A program made the position numbers and the translations under genes. DNA of 64,000 nt, from assembly GCA_911728455.2 (NCBI GenBank), contig OU452235.1, positions 8,610,351 through 8,674,350 of the forward strand. Direction: 5' to 3'. Shown one piece after another: positions 1-12,599 of the stretch; positions within the stretch are counted from its first letter, which is position 1, and every line of letters begins with the position of its first letter. The DNA is from Marthasterias glacialis. Lineage: Eukaryota; Echinodermata; Asteroidea; Forcipulatida; Asteriidae. The notes beneath the pieces are model-generated. The model had not been told where the DNA came from. It saw only the letters and a list, made by a program, of their open reading frames with translations, and made no database searches.

Positions 1-365
1 CGTAAGCTACAAAATGGCTCCTTACATGAAAAATATCATTTTTGTTAGTATTTTGACTATATAGAATTACCCTGAATACATGTTTCCCCATTCCCCATGC
101 AGAATTTCACCTTTCTAGAATGACTTTTGCATGGCAACATGTTTACCAAACTTTCCCGCTCATAATTCTTGAAATACAAATTGTAACATAGACTGCTTAC
201 GTCCTTTTGCAGGGAACTTTCCCTTAGGCGTCGCTTTGCCTGGCACACGACAAACGTAAGGCTGGTTTCAAAATCCAGCTACTTTAAGGTGTATTTGTTA
301 CTTCGATATGTCATTCTGCCGAAAGACAATCTATTGGGAAAATTATACTGGAACGTCAGCAAGGG

Positions 366-472
366 CAGTGGCGTAACCAGCGGGGGAAGGAGACGGGAGC
401 AGAACCCTTGCCCCCTCTAAATTATCACATCGCCCCGCCGTCCTCCCACATAAATGTCTAGTTACGCCACTG
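366..472. mobile_element. MITE-like element with CAGTGGCGTAAC termini
   Basis: Begins CAGTGGCGTAACCAG and ends CTAGTTACGCCACTG, near-perfect terminal inverted repeats (107 bp in all). The interior is GC-rich (CCCCGCCG). I see no clear target-site duplication. A second copy is at 49630-49743, and single ends occur near 12830 and 38889. Confidence 0.7.
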
Positions 473-1328
473 AGGAAAGGGTCTGGCGATCGTCAAAAAA
501 TGCAAACATTCAGTTAATTTAATTGAAAGAGAAATAATATGGTTTTATTTTGTTTATAAAAAAGGTGTGAGAGAGGAATCAGAAAGAGACTTTAGGATGG
601 CCAAGAAATCTTTGAACATGGTAGTAAATCAAGGTAAATGGGCCTGAAATGTAAACTAGGACTGAACACAAAGAACACTTAGCAACACAGGATTGGTAAG
701 TAGAGAAAGAGATCATTAATAAGTTTTAATATTAATCCCACTGTTTATAAACTTTATATACCATTGTCACTTCCCCAGAGAAAAATTTGCGTTTGAAATA
801 CTGTCAAGGTCGAGAAAATAGCATCTGAAAACCCCCAAATCACCCTTGCCCGCATTTAAAATAAACCCGATATGAACGTGCACAGTTTTCACTGTTTCCA
901 CTCACACATGACCATCGAATTAGCGTAACATTTTCACAGGTTTGTTTTATAGTATACTTATTTCACACTAGAGGATGGAAGTTAATTTAATCTGAGAAGG
1001 GAGAAGAATTAAGAAGAAAAAAACAAAGCAAAACGAAAAACAAAAACAAAAAACACACACTAATATTAGCTTCCCTTTTATATCACAACATATTTTACAC
1101 GCGTATCTTAACTTATCAATGTGGGGGGAGACTGAAGTTAGAGTGAAGTTAGTTCACAATTCTGTGAAAAAAATACGCACAAAGAAGTTATTGATTTTAT
1201 AAGTCTATAAAAAGGAAAAGTATTAATTGAAACATTAAAATTAACATAGATGTTCACTGTATAAATAGCTATGCGTATCACACACGGCTAAATTACTTGT
1301 TTACATCTAAACAAAAATTTAAAAAAGA
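473..1328. other. No recognised feature
   Basis: AT-rich. An A/C-rich run at 1010-1050. No coding signal seen on either strand. Confidence 0.5.
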
Positions 1329-1505
1329 CACTACAGACTTTATGCATATGAAGTCATTTGAAAAGGGTGTCCTCAACTAGAGGTCAAAAGAAAGCTTATC
1401 ATTGGCCCATCCTATGCGCCGCACGCATAAAGATGTGCGTTCCCCGTTGTTTCATTATCATTTTACATCCAAGATGGCGGCGTAATGACGTCAACGCACC
1501 AGGTC
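1329..1505 (+). repeat. CRE/YY1-bearing repeat, copy 1
   Basis: About 177 bp shared with 10766-10930 and 47871-48032. Shared blocks include GAGGTCAAAAGAAAG, CATTGGCC.ATCCT.TGCGCCGC, TTGTTTCAT and AAGATGGCGGCGT.ATGACGTCAA. In this copy AAGATGGCGG is at 1471-1480 and TGACGTCA at 1486-1493. Confidence 0.8.
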
Positions 1506-2389
1506 GCTTGCAGGTTAAAGATCGGGTATTGTTATATTTCAGTACTGTGTTTCATTTGTAGTAAACTTCCGCCACTCTTCTAATGTATATTTTATAGTTT
1601 CCCACTTTTTCTATTCCTTTCGTACTGGTGCACTTTTAGTTTAAATATCAGTTGATGGAATTTCTACTTTGGATCTATTTTTATCGAATGTTTTTAACGG
1701 GGTTTACTCGAGGGAGAAATAAATTCATGCATTCATACTTTTTCATAAATGCCAGATGACGAATTAAAAAAATATGAACGTGAGCTGAATGGACTTTCCA
1801 CGATAACTACTAGCAGCAGTACACTGTTGTCAAATTTCAAAAAGATAGCCCCCCCCCTTTCGCATTTGATGATTTGTTTGTTTGGGGATCAATATTCAAT
1901 ATTTCACATGGCGATATTGTTAAGACTTCGGATTATGGCGAGTATGCAAGCTGAATCGCCTTTACGATCTATTTTATCTATTCATTACAGAGGACAATGG
2001 CAAATTTATATTGGCAAGTTAATTCACCTCCACTGATGGAGCCGGAAAATTATTATTATGATTATTATTTTTTCGATGGGAATACATTTTCGCATTGCAG
2101 TGCGTCCTTGGTGGAGGATTTTCTTTTTATACAAATAAGTTATGCCGAAAAAACGTCAACCGCCGCGATGACATTTCACTGAAATGCTTTACGGGGTGTA
2201 TTAGGAGAACGGGGCTGTAAATATTAATAGTGTTGGTGTTAAAATATTGATGGATAATACAGCTGATGCGTTGTACTGGTGGAGAAAGCTTCTGAATGAA
2301 ATAATCATAAGGTTTTCAAATCTATTTCGCACGAATGTGGCCCTTCTGTGACACGGCAATGTCTGTTCCAAAGGGTTAATAGCATGCGA
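1506..2389. other. No recognised feature
   Basis: Short open frames only, without motifs or codon-use signal. Confidence 0.45.
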
Positions 2390-2535
2390 CCAACCAGCCT
2401 CGTCCCCGAGGTGATTGATCACGCCGCGTCGTTTTGGTACCGAGGTTGGCTGGATCGAAACCCCTGGAATATTGTGACACAAAAATCACCAAAAATATGG
2501 GAGATTTTAATTAGGCCTGTGGCCGATCCACTCTA
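2390..2535 (-). repeat. Solo end related to the 2980-4231 element
   Basis: This stretch, read in reverse complement, matches 4086-4231: GAGTGGAT.GGCCACAGGCCT, then ATCTCCCAT, then ATTCCAGGGGTTT.GATC, then GGTACC, then CGAGG. So one element end exists twice, in opposite orientation. Confidence 0.7.
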
Positions 2536-2739
2536 CGCGACTGTTTTGGTCACCCGAGGGTGCCATCGCCCACCCCCCCCCCCCCGAGTTTTTAACAAGC
2601 ATGCGCGCAAAGCAGTCAGTTTGGGGAGCCAATCAGCGTTGTTTTTCAGTCCTTCCCTTCCAGGGGTTAGAGACGAGAAGTATTGATACGGCGCGCTGCC
2701 CATGGTGGCGAGGTTGGAGACCAATAGATGGATTGCATC

Positions 2740-2772
2740 GATCTCCATTAATACTCAGTATTAATGGAGATC
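2740..2772. repeat. Perfect short palindrome
   Basis: Two 16-bp arms (GATCTCCATTAATACT and its complement) around a single base. Confidence 0.85.
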
Positions 2773-2979
2773 AATGATGAATTGCACATAACGTCAACCA
2801 TGAGATAAAATCAGCCATCTTTGCTGACAATGACTGCACACTTTGTTGAGGGCACAGTTGGGCGTTACGCGTAAGTACTGAACGCGCGCTTTCAAACTCC
2901 TTCCATGATTGGTGAGCACCTCAAACTGTGTTAAAACCATAGCACATGATTGTAGTATACAAAATGTGTGGCTCAGAGT

Positions 2980-4231
2980 CAACCTCGATCCCAGGGTTAC
3001 TGATCTCGCCGCGCCATTTATTTTGGTACCGAGGCTGGCTCGATCAAAACCCCTGGAATGGAAGCGCCGAACAACAATGTTGATTGGCTCCCAAAACTGA
3101 CTGCTATGCGCGCACGCTTGTTAAAAACTTTCGAGCGCCCTTAGAGCTTGGTACGCGCGTGTCAGAATGAGTTCGCGCGTAGCAAAATGCAAGTATTTTG
3201 ACGTGATCATAATTCAAATTATTTGCTTTTACGCGGTCACCATAAAGTGCATACAGTAGACCATTACACCAACGCTCGGTAAACTTCGCGAAACCTAATT
3301 TGCATAATTGCGCGTATGACTGTGAGCGGGGCGCCCGTATAAAACTGTAGAATGATGGCGGCCGACCATTTTCACTTTCAAAAACGGTAGAATCAAGATT
3401 TCAAAGTAAATAGACTGAACACTACCTGTATGGGTGACTTCAAACTTCAAGTGGTGTTTTATCTCTGTAATCATTAATATACGGGAGTATATTTTACAGT
3501 TTTGTGGATTTTGTAGCCCAAAATGTTGAAATGTGTCGTCTTTTTCTAATCGTGTTTTAACGTGGTTTGTGTATCGTACGTGTACTTCACGCTCATTCCG
3601 TTTGATCGTGCGAACATTGGACTCAACTATATTCGTCTCTTCTGAGCCCGTGGAATGGAGAAAAACCCAACTAGGTTGTCCTTTCGATGTCTCTGTTTGT
3701 ACCCAGTAACACAACAGTTGGTCGGCACATTTTTTTTACGCTATATGACTAAAACCAGTTTATCAGTGGGGCTACCGAGAAGACAGAGAAACAAGTTTTC
3801 GTTACGATAGCTCTCATGCCCCTGCTTACGCAACGCCTTCATTCACGTGCACGACACCGCGGTTTTTTTTCTTCTAAAGTTGCCTGCAGTTTCGTACGCG
3901 CAGGGGAGGCGTCTGATTGGTTTAGGGCTTAAGCACTTCGAGTACTTTCGTGATGACTCGTTCGCGTTCAGGAAAATTCGGTCCTGTAATGGTCTGTTAG
4001 ACAGGTCACAAATCGAAGAAGAATGAGAGGGGACCAGTTGCTTGCTCTATGATAACTGATGCCATTTTTTCAGGATTTGAGCGGCGCGTCGAGTGGATAG
4101 GCCACAGGCCTGATTGAAATCTCCCATGTTATGGGAGATTTTCTTCTCACAATTCCAGGGGTTTTGATCGAGCCGACCTCGGTACCAAAATAAATGGCAC
4201 GGTGAGATCAATACCCCTGGGAACGAGGTTG
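2980..4231. mobile_element. 1.25-kb element with 80-bp inverted ends
   Basis: Left arm 2980-3059 and right arm 4152-4231 are inverted copies: CAACCTCG.TCCCAGGG, ATCTC.CCG.GCCATTTA, TTTTGGTACCGAGG, GATCAAAACCCCTGGAAT. The interior has a 139-codon open frame on the minus strand (3295-3714) without recognisable motifs. I read it as a non-autonomous DNA element. Confidence 0.7.
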
Positions 4232-4508
4232 TAGGAAAATTATCGCAAGGTAAAATGTCGACACTCCCATTTCACGAATTAAAGCCAATATTTGTTTTAT
4301 ATAATTGACATAGATACTTGTCATGTGATTAAATGAATTAACACAAAATCAAAATACACACCCCACACTCTAAGAATTGTACAAAAAACAACACACTTCT
4401 AAACAACGTGGACGACTACGCGCGACCGTCCCATAGATCAACTATTATACTGCGTACTGCACCGTTGACCATTAAACGGGTACAAACGCACTCGACGTGT
4501 CCCATCCA

Positions 4509-4758
4509 GGGCCCAATTTCATGGCTCTGCTTACCGTAAGCAAAAAATCGGCGCTTGCGGAAGCAGAAAATTCCGCGCTTACTTAAGCGTATTTCACTGG
4601 TTAGCAAGGAATTTTTGCTTGTGCGCGTGCGTAGTTCACGTAACTAATGATTCCTCGCTTACACAGCTAGCGCAGAAATTCGGCGCTAACCTCGTAAGCG
4701 GCAAATGGTCTTCGTAAGCGCAGAATGACGCAGTAAGCAGAGCCATGAAATTGGGCCC
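4509..4758. mobile_element. MITE, GGGCCCAATTTCATGGCTC termini
   Basis: 250 bp with inverted ends: GGGCCCAATTTCATGGCTCT at the left, AGAGCCATGAAATTGGGCCC at the right. The interior is rich in GCTTAC/GTAAGC words. A lone left end lies at 11158-11180. Confidence 0.85.
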
Positions 4759-5445
4759 AGATCAATGCTTCAACCAAACTTGACACGCGCAGCTTGGAAG
4801 AGCGCAATACACTGAGGTACAACAGCGCAATTGGGTTCGTAAGTGACTGCGTCATACGCGCGCGCATTGAAGGCACGCGCGCACGGACCTTTTCGCAACC
4901 CCGGCACCAGGATCAATCTTAATAGGCCATCCGTCTTTATCACTTGAGTGATTGAACATATTACAAAAGTTCCCAAAATAGGAGATGAGCCCCACCCCCG
5001 AATTTCAAGGATTTCATATTTTTATACAAGATTAATGATACCTAAGAACACTTCATCACGGGCGTATCGAAAGCGCTCATTCGTTTTACGACAGGTAATT
5101 AAGAGCTGTTTTCCATGATAAAAAATCATCATTTTTATACACTTACATTTTTACAGACACACTACATCACAACAAAGGAGTTGGGCTCAAGACGGCTAAT
5201 TCAATCAACTCTTAATTGCAAGAACAGACATTTCAAGGCAATTTGAAGACAAGTAGAGACCTGTGAAAGTTGTTGTTGATTCAGACGAATCAAGCATGAT
5301 CTAAGGTAAGCTAAACGTAAATGTATTTAAGGATTACGACGATAAACCCTAATGGTCGATCGATGCTTTTCCATTTCTTATACTGGCACTCAGAATAACA
5401 ATTATAGCTAATATTGCCTTCTATTTCCCAATAGACAAGTGTTCC
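4759..5445. other. No recognised gene
   Basis: Contains a CG-rich patch at 4845-4905 (GCGTCATACGCGCGCGCATT) that is echoed at about 57000 (GTCATACGCGCGGGCATTGA). Confidence 0.45.
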
Positions 5446-5870
5446 AGACCATTATGTCCGACATAAGCTTTGTGTACGACGACAAAATGTGGGACCTTTA
5501 TATGCGAACCATTATCGACACAGAGTATTGTGGTCGACAAACCGTGTCCAATCCGTTGGGTCCGACAAACTGAGTTACATCTGAAGAACCATTATGTCTT
5601 ATTCATTGTCTCATTGTGGTCCGACAGACCATTTTGCTCCACCAATTACGTTCGACAAATCTTTTTGTCCAAAAAAATATAAACCTCCGACAAACCATTA
5701 TATCTGATCCGTTACGTTCGACAAACCATTATATCCTCTCTTATGTTCGACAAAACACAATGCCTATAGTCTAATTTGTCATAAAAACCATTATACCCGA
5801 CTCTTTGTGTCCAACAAAACAATGTCCAACCCATTCGGCCCGACAAATCTATGTGTCCAACATGCAGATC
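5446..5870 (+). repeat. Degenerate dispersed repeat, GACAAACCATTATGTCC-like
   Basis: About ten variants of (T)CCGACAAACCATTATGTC recur at 25-60 bp spacing (for example near 5448, 5505, 5590, 5690, 5719 and 5790). Too diverged for a clean unit; probably an old minisatellite. Confidence 0.6.
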
Positions 5871-6729
5871 GTGTCAAATATTGTGTTGCCTGAAATATCA
5901 GTCTTACCCTAACCCTTTCCTTATATACATTTGCCTCATTCGTTTTGCCTATAGAAAACAGCCCGATTTAACAAATACATAAAACTTCTCTGTTTTTCAT
6001 TGTACTCAATGCCATCTACACGAAGCCAAGTCTTTAAACATTTCTTGGGTTTACCAAGAGTTAACTATAAACTACAAATTCAGAAAACAAGAACCTTTAC
6101 TGAGCTGAAACATAACCATTATGCATAAACCCATTGAACCCACTTTTATTTCCAGCCCCATACACCCCGTCCCTTTCCATTTTCTTTTATCAGCTGGTTC
6201 TAAAAACCCTAAGAGAAACTAATAACTCTCGGGTTTTAATATACCTGCCGGCCTCCTCACCGCCAGCTCTCTTGATATCGCGGGGGTACCTCAAAGCTTC
6301 AGGCTGCCATTGTGTAGATTACATCGCCAGCACTGTCTGCATGGCGTTATTAGATGGGTAGAGGTAGGACCTGCTAATTACGGTTTTGTGTGTGAAATTC
6401 AGGGACAAAATGAGAAGATGTTCAGATTAGGATTAATAAGAAGAATCAATGCCCTGTACTATTGCCGGGCTCTCTAAAGTGCGTATTTTTTTAGTCTACC
6501 TTTGTTTTTATCCTTGAGCATGTCTACATTTAGCCCCATGTGAAAGTTGCATAATATGGAAATTATAATTATCTGACTGAGGCAGAATGTTAATGGAAGT
6601 ACGAAACGATTCAAGGGTAACTTTAAAGCGAAAATAACACAAATAATTACCAATTTGAGCTACTACATGTATGTGTGTTGCTGAATGGTCACAGAGAAGT
6701 ACTGTTGGCGTGTTGTGACCAAACGGTCT

Positions 6730-6840
6730 TGTCCCAGACTGTACCGCTGTTGCAGGCTGAGTTATCAGAGTGTGCTGGGTTCGAATCCCGGTCATTGACA
6801 CTCTTATGTCCTTGAAGAGTACCCTAGACTGTAATTAATT
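6730..6840 (+). mobile_element. SINE family 1 fragment
   Basis: ATCAGAGTGTG.TGGGTTCGAATCCCGGTC.TTGACACT...TGTCCTTGAA matches the 3' part of the tRNA-derived head and the adjoining body seen at 39160 and 60340. The 5' half is not recognisable. Confidence 0.6.
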
Positions 6841-7176
6841 CTCTTCACCCAGAAGTAAATGGGTATGGTTCTTGTGCTTGATTTAGCTTGTTGCACTGCA
6901 TGAATAGAAGCATAGGCTGAATACTCCCAAGTGAGCTGAGATTGTTTTAGGAATGAACCCAAAGACTGGGGGAATAATGCTCTTGGCACGAGCGGCATAT
7001 TGGACACCAGCGCTATTTAAAAGACCATTATTATAATATCAATGCAGCTCGCTGAAGCATGCTACCAATTGCATGCAAGCTGCAAAGTAAAAAAAGCACA
7101 CAGCATTCAAACAAATATAAAATAAACAAACCATTTAAGCACGTTCATCCACCATGTAAGCAAAGGATCAAGGATG

Positions 7177-7492
7177 CAGACAAACAAACAAGCCAGCCAG
7201 ACGGCCAAGCAGCAAGGCAGCCAGGCAGCCAGCGAGGCAGGCAGCCAGGCAGCCAGGCAGCCAGGCAGCCAGCCAGCCAGACAGCCAGCCAGCCAGCCAG
7301 CCAGGCAGCCAGCAAGCCAGCCAGCCAGCCAGCCAGCTAGCAGCCAGCTAGAAGCCAGGTAGCAGCAAACCAGCCAGTCAGGCAGTCAGCCAGCTAGCAG
7401 CCAGCCAGCCAGCCAGCCAGCTAGCAGCCAGCAAGCCAGCCAACCAACCCAACAAACAAACAAACAAACAAAAAACAACAAACAAACAAACA
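7177..7492 (+). repeat. CCAG/GCAG tetranucleotide tract followed by CAAA tract
   Basis: Continuous CAGC, CAGG and CCAG repeats to about 7445, then ACAAACAAA to 7492. All open frames here (Ser/Gln/Ala/Pro repeats) are products of the repeat and are not genes. Confidence 0.95.
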
Positions 7493-7675
7493 ACATCGAA
7501 AAACACCAACCTAAATGTTCCATCAGGTAAAAGGGACTGGAATATAGCTCAGAGTAATCACACCCAGTGCAAAGCAATTTCTTCGCTTCGACAACATTTG
7601 TATTTACACGATTTCATATGAATGCCTCTCTTTCCCAAAATACACTGAAAAGTCCTTGATCAGATTTGACCCGGA

Positions 7676-7975
7676 TCAGGGTATCATGCAGTGTGTGTGT
7701 GTGGGGGGGGGGGGCACTTGGAGCACGTGCCCCCAACTAATGTCCGTGCCCCCGGGTGCCCCCCCCCCCCATTTGTAATTTGGACTTCTATGATTAATTT
7801 TTATAATTTTTCATTCTTTACACGTAGAATGTATTTCGTTTTACCTCAACACGTCAGAAGAGCGCTGAATAGGCTTGTTTAGGAAAAATACAAACTATTG
7901 TTTTGAATGGCCAAAAGTGCCCCCCCCCCCAGGAAAAATTGTGCCCCCCTAAAGTTTTACCCTAGTTACGGAGCT
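7676..7975. repeat. Poly-G/poly-C rich segment
   Basis: Runs of G (near 7703-7715) and C (near 7761-7770 and 7921-7930) with GTGCCCCC words, ending TACCCTAGTTACGGAG. May belong with the CAGTGGCGTAAC family but the ends are not clear. Confidence 0.4.
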
Positions 7976-8510
7976 GGTATCATGGGGAAAGACCTTAAAC
8001 TATAGGACAGCATAACCTGGGGATTATGTATGTATAGAGGTATGAGCATTCAACTTGCCCAAATGCTGTAGATTAATATGCTTTGCCCGCCGGTTTCAAA
8101 CTGCAAACACAGCCAGGTGAGCGAGCTGAGCAAAATTGACCAGAGAGCGTGAATGCATTCCTTTCCGCGGGACTATTTTGATGAAAGCAAATAGCTGGCC
8201 TCAAATTATCCCCAGAGATTACGGACACAAAACTGATCACATATCATAATGCGGGAGGTACTGAGGTAATTATGATGGACTTTTGTAACCAAACCGTGGA
8301 AAATTCGCCATGAAATTAGAAAGCTTGTTATTGAGGGAAAGGATAGAGGAAACCTTGACTATAGTAATTAAGTTTCTGATAAGGAGAGAGTGCACAATCA
8401 TTGAGAAGATGGCCATGCGTGGTTTTACAAAATGAATAGAAGGGTATTCTACAGGATTGTGCCGTACCTTTTTCTGTAACAGACGCTGCATTTTATTTGA
8501 CAAAATATGG

Positions 8511-8726
8511 CATAATGGACGGGTCCCGGTGGTTACATTATATATAATGTTAACTTACGGGATAGTTATACAAATACTGCCCCGTACTTGAGTTATAAGT
8601 CAGTAAAATGAGAAACTAGGATATTAAGGACGGCAGCGGTTGTATTTTATCGAGTACGCTTTCTTGCAATCATGTTAATTGCGAGAAAGTGTACTCGATA
8701 AAATACAACCGGACACGTCCATAATG
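8511..8726. mobile_element. Foldback MITE with internal 33-bp hairpin
   Basis: Outer ends CATAATGGAC and GTCCATAATG are inverted with one mismatch. Inside, 8638-8670 and 8678-8710 form a hairpin (GGTTGTATTTTATCGAGTAC core) with two mismatches and a 7-bp loop. Confidence 0.75.
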
Positions 8727-8814
8727 TATAAATATATTGTTTAAAATATGTATAGTTATAATTTTTACAAGAAGAATGAGAAGAAACATGTAGCAGTATC
8801 ATCAAAAACACCAT

Positions 8815-9000
8815 CTACAACGACAGCAACAGCTGCAGGGAGCAAAAGCAGCAGCAACAGCTGCAGGGAGCAACAGCAGAAGCATCAAAACCAACAGAGC
8901 AGCAACAATAACAACAGCAGCATTCAGCAAAACCAGGATGTTAATTTGTTACAACACCAACACACAGGCAAAGGTAACAGCGGCAACAGCACAAACAAAT
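8815..9000 (+). repeat. CAG/CAA-rich low-complexity tract
   Basis: A CAACAGCTGCAGGGAGCAA-type unit occurs twice (near 8827 and 8857), followed by CAA/CAG runs. It creates a 100-codon Gln/Ser/Asn-rich frame with no conserved feature. Confidence 0.7.
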
Positions 9001-9050
9001 TAACACCAATTACAAACTTTAGATATCGTATTATCTCAGCATATGCTTGA

Positions 9051-10765
9051 ATATTCTTATAATAATAACATCATCCTATGCTATTATATTCATTATGATA
9101 CCATGGTTTGATTTATCCATTACCTTTAAAGTTCAGTCTTGAAGTTCATATTCAACCTAGTTTTAATGTTGACCGGATGCCATAACAAAAAGGAGTCTGT
9201 AATTACGGTATGACTGAAATAGACAACAGAAAATGAGATAATTTTGTTCGGTATTTAAAGGCCTTCGAAGAGTCCAGCTGAAGTAACGTACGTGGAAACC
9301 GATTTGTATAACCAAGAAGAATAATGGAACATCTATATATAAATGGTCTCTGCGGCTTTCAAAATACATACCGAACCTTATTTTCGGTTACACTATAGTT
9401 ATTACTGTGGTCCATTCGCTCACTGAAAGTAAACACAAATGCAAAATGGGGAAAATTTGATATTGAATAAATAACTAAGCCACTCTTCAGTCCGTGAGTA
9501 AAGTTTTAACCCAACACGTCACCTCTCACTGTCTATAGAAAGTCGATTACAGACAGCCAATCACAACCGGCGTAATACACCCGTATAAGTGAAATGGGTG
9601 GCGTACGTCTGATTGTATTTTCCCGCCAATTTAATCGATCGTCTGCCTGAATCGTAGTTACTTTTGACGTTTGATATAGAGTCCAAACCTTACCTAAACC
9701 ACCTCACTGTGGCGTGATTTGATATGACCAATAATCTCAAGCAATTAAGAAAAAATGAAGCTTTTTTTTAAGCGACGGAGTTGGTTTGAGGAAGTGCAAA
9801 CATAGAGGACACGGGAATGATTTTTGTAGTATATATTTTTGTTTGACAAAGACGCAGATGGTCGAGTAAATGATATGGGGCAGCACGAACACACCAACCG
9901 TGACTGGGGAAGTTTAAACAAACATTTAAAATGGATAAACTGAAACAAAAAGGTCGAAATAACATCCTGGGTCAACAAAATCTGTGCGTCAAAACTAAAT
10001 TTTCAGAACATTTTAAGTTCAATAGTAAAGATTGTAGTCTTTGAAATAGTCGTCATAACAAATAGTTTTTTCCCTTAAATTTAGCAAGACCACTAGCTAT
10101 TTAGCTTGTAATTGATTTTTAACTGCTTTAGTCACTTGTGTTTTGGACAGTTATTTTAAGTAGACATTTTTCAATATCACATTATATGTCTTCAGTGCGT
10201 CAGATGGTTTTAACTTAATTGGTAGTTTAAGGTAGTTCCTGTTAAAGTATAGCCTAGGTCTTATGGTATCTGGTTAGGCGCCCAAGAACATTGGTATACA
10301 GCAAATTCTCAATTATTATATAACTATTTTATTATGATTTAATACAGTACTTTCACTGTTTTCAACGGTAGTCATTTGAATTTGATACAAAGGCAATCCA
10401 TGTTCTCGGTAATGGACGCATGCTCATTAGTGTAAACAATGGACAAATAACATGGTAGTCGACTGCCACCTAGCGTCCCAAAGTGATCAAGCCCACTTTT
10501 CTCCAACAAAAGACTCAAGGATACCGGGCTACCAAACAACAGAAAACCTGGAGTTGCACTGAGGTTAAGGTCTTGACCTTGGTATGCTCTTTCATAATAT
10601 TTCAATACATTTTAAGATTTTCAAATGGAAGTATTACTTACCATTTGCGAAATGCAAACGCCTAACCTCAAAATAAGTGTACAGGCTTGAACATGATGCT
10701 GCATGCATTGAACCTTAAAATGTACATAAACGGCCGACGACTCGAGCGAGGGACTCCAAAAGTTT
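9051..10765. other. No recognised feature
   Basis: AT-rich, short frames only. A GCCAATCACA box at about 9557. Confidence 0.45.
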
Positions 10766-10930
10766 CACTACGGACTTTATGTATATAACGTCACTTGAGT
10801 AGGGCGCCCTCGCCTAGAGGTCATTGGCCAATCCTGTGCGCCGCGCGTACAAATCTGTATACGTTTTTTATTGTTTCATCATCGTTTTACCTCTAAGATG
10901 GCAACTGGATGACGTCAATGCATAAGGTCT
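10766..10930 (+). repeat. CRE/YY1-bearing repeat, copy 2
   Basis: Same order of blocks as copy 1: GAGTAGGGCGCCCTCGCC, CATTGGCCAATCCTGTGCGC, TTGTTTCATCATCGTTTTAC, AAGATGGC and TGACGTCA (10910-10917). The YY1-like core is damaged here (GGCAAC in place of GGCGGC). Confidence 0.8.
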
Positions 10931-11273
10931 ATTAAGGACATGTTCAACACCAGAATCTCGTAACCTTTGACCTGGTCATAAATATCTTCTTGAAATGTAA
11001 TCGCACTTTGGTTGGTGAGGGGTGTGTGTGGGTAGACAGGTTTGCGCTTGCAAGCACCACGTCTACGAACCTTAGAGACAATCTAATCCGTCAATAAACC
11101 ACTTCAGAAACACTACGTCTCAAAATCATTTACTTAACTAAATGTGTCTATTGTTTTGGGCCCAATTTTATGGCTCTGCTTAGCAGCGAACTCTGTGCTT
11201 ATGGCACCCTGTGCACGTGCGTAAATATACGGGCCGTACGCACAGAATTCCGCTTGTTTTTGTTTTCTTTTCT

Positions 11274-11403
11274 AATCCTGTTGGTAAGTGATGACGTTTT
11301 GGATCCGGAAGTGCAATGTAAACGAATGGTATACATACATGTACATGAACATTCGTTCCATTGCACTTCCGGTTCCAAAACGTCATCACTTACCAACGGG
11401 ATT
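11274..11403. repeat. Long hairpin, about 55-bp arms
   Basis: Left arm 11274-11328 and right arm 11350-11403 are inverted with few mismatches and one indel (GGTAAGTGATGACGTTTTGG core; CCGGAAGTGCAATG). The spacer is about 21 bp. Arms contain TGACGT. Probably a foldback element; a lone GGGCCCAATTT end lies 115 bp upstream. Confidence 0.8.
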
Positions 11404-11872
11404 GTCCCGGCGCCTTGAGTACTTTGTTTGTAGTGGATACGAGCCCTAAAAAATACCTATCTATACTATAAACTGAACCACAACAATTTGAGTAGTTAGA
11501 AGTCCACCCACATGAAGCACAATATCAGTGCATTGTGCTTAATCTGTGGCAGAAGTTACAGCCCAGCAGTAATTTGGTAAAAGGTCCATTCTCATAATAT
11601 GCGTTATTACCGATTGGTATTGTCAATGAATTGGCTATTACTTACCCTATATAATTAACAATGGCCTTTATTGAACTAATGCACAATTAGCTTACTACAT
11701 AATGACAGAGAATAGGATATTAGCCCTTTGTTACGACTCGAAGAAAAAACTAAGTAATCATTATGTGAACGCTTTACGGCCGTAAAAATAAGTGGTATAG
11801 TTTCAACAAGGGTATGGTATTTTTGAAACAATAGATATATAGAACGATAGAACGATATATAGAACGATCCTT

Positions 11873-11950
11873 CTACTACTACTAATAAATTTATATTGCG
11901 CCAAATCTATTTTGTTATATGTTCTAAGGCGCTTTACATAAAAAGGTAAA
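11873..11950 (-). mobile_element. LINE/SINE 3' tail
   Basis: On the minus strand it reads AAAGCGCCTTAGAAC ... TTTGGCGCAATATAAATTTA, then TAGTAGTAG. This resembles the 3' ends of L2/CR1-type elements and the SINEs that borrow them. Confidence 0.55.
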
Positions 11951-11966
11951 TAAAGAATAGATAGAA

Positions 11967-12235
<269 letters not shown>

Positions 12236-12599
12236 GGCAAATAGACAAAAACATATATTTCACACTGACAACAACATGTCATAATTAACGTGTGGATCTA
12301 TACCCGAATAAATAAACAAATATATCATTTTCATTGGTATTTTGTTCCAGTTGTCATTTGGCTGAATCACCCCACGTATACAATTCATTTGAATGGTCTC
12401 AGACCTGTCATAAATATTATACGTCGACACAAAAACAAACATGGTAGTAACAAGACGGTTTAGTGTCATTTTATATAGCTTTGTTTAATGCAATTAACGT
12501 TTTAAAACTAAATACTTAATTGAGCTAGCTGGTGACGATGTTTACTCAGGATGCATTTGCGTCCTGCAGACGAAATACCTTACATGGCCATGTAGGCCA

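Noticed and set aside
3295..3714. 139-residue minus-strand frame as a transposase
   Set aside because: No catalytic or DNA-binding motif visible; the length is compatible with chance inside a non-autonomous element.
7059..7577. Gln/Ala/Ser-repeat and Cys/Leu/Trp-repeat proteins on both strands
   Set aside because: They follow entirely from the CCAG tetranucleotide tract.
8748..9050. Gln/Asn/Ser-rich protein
   Set aside because: Low-complexity CAG/CAA tract adjoining a MITE; no flanking conserved sequence.
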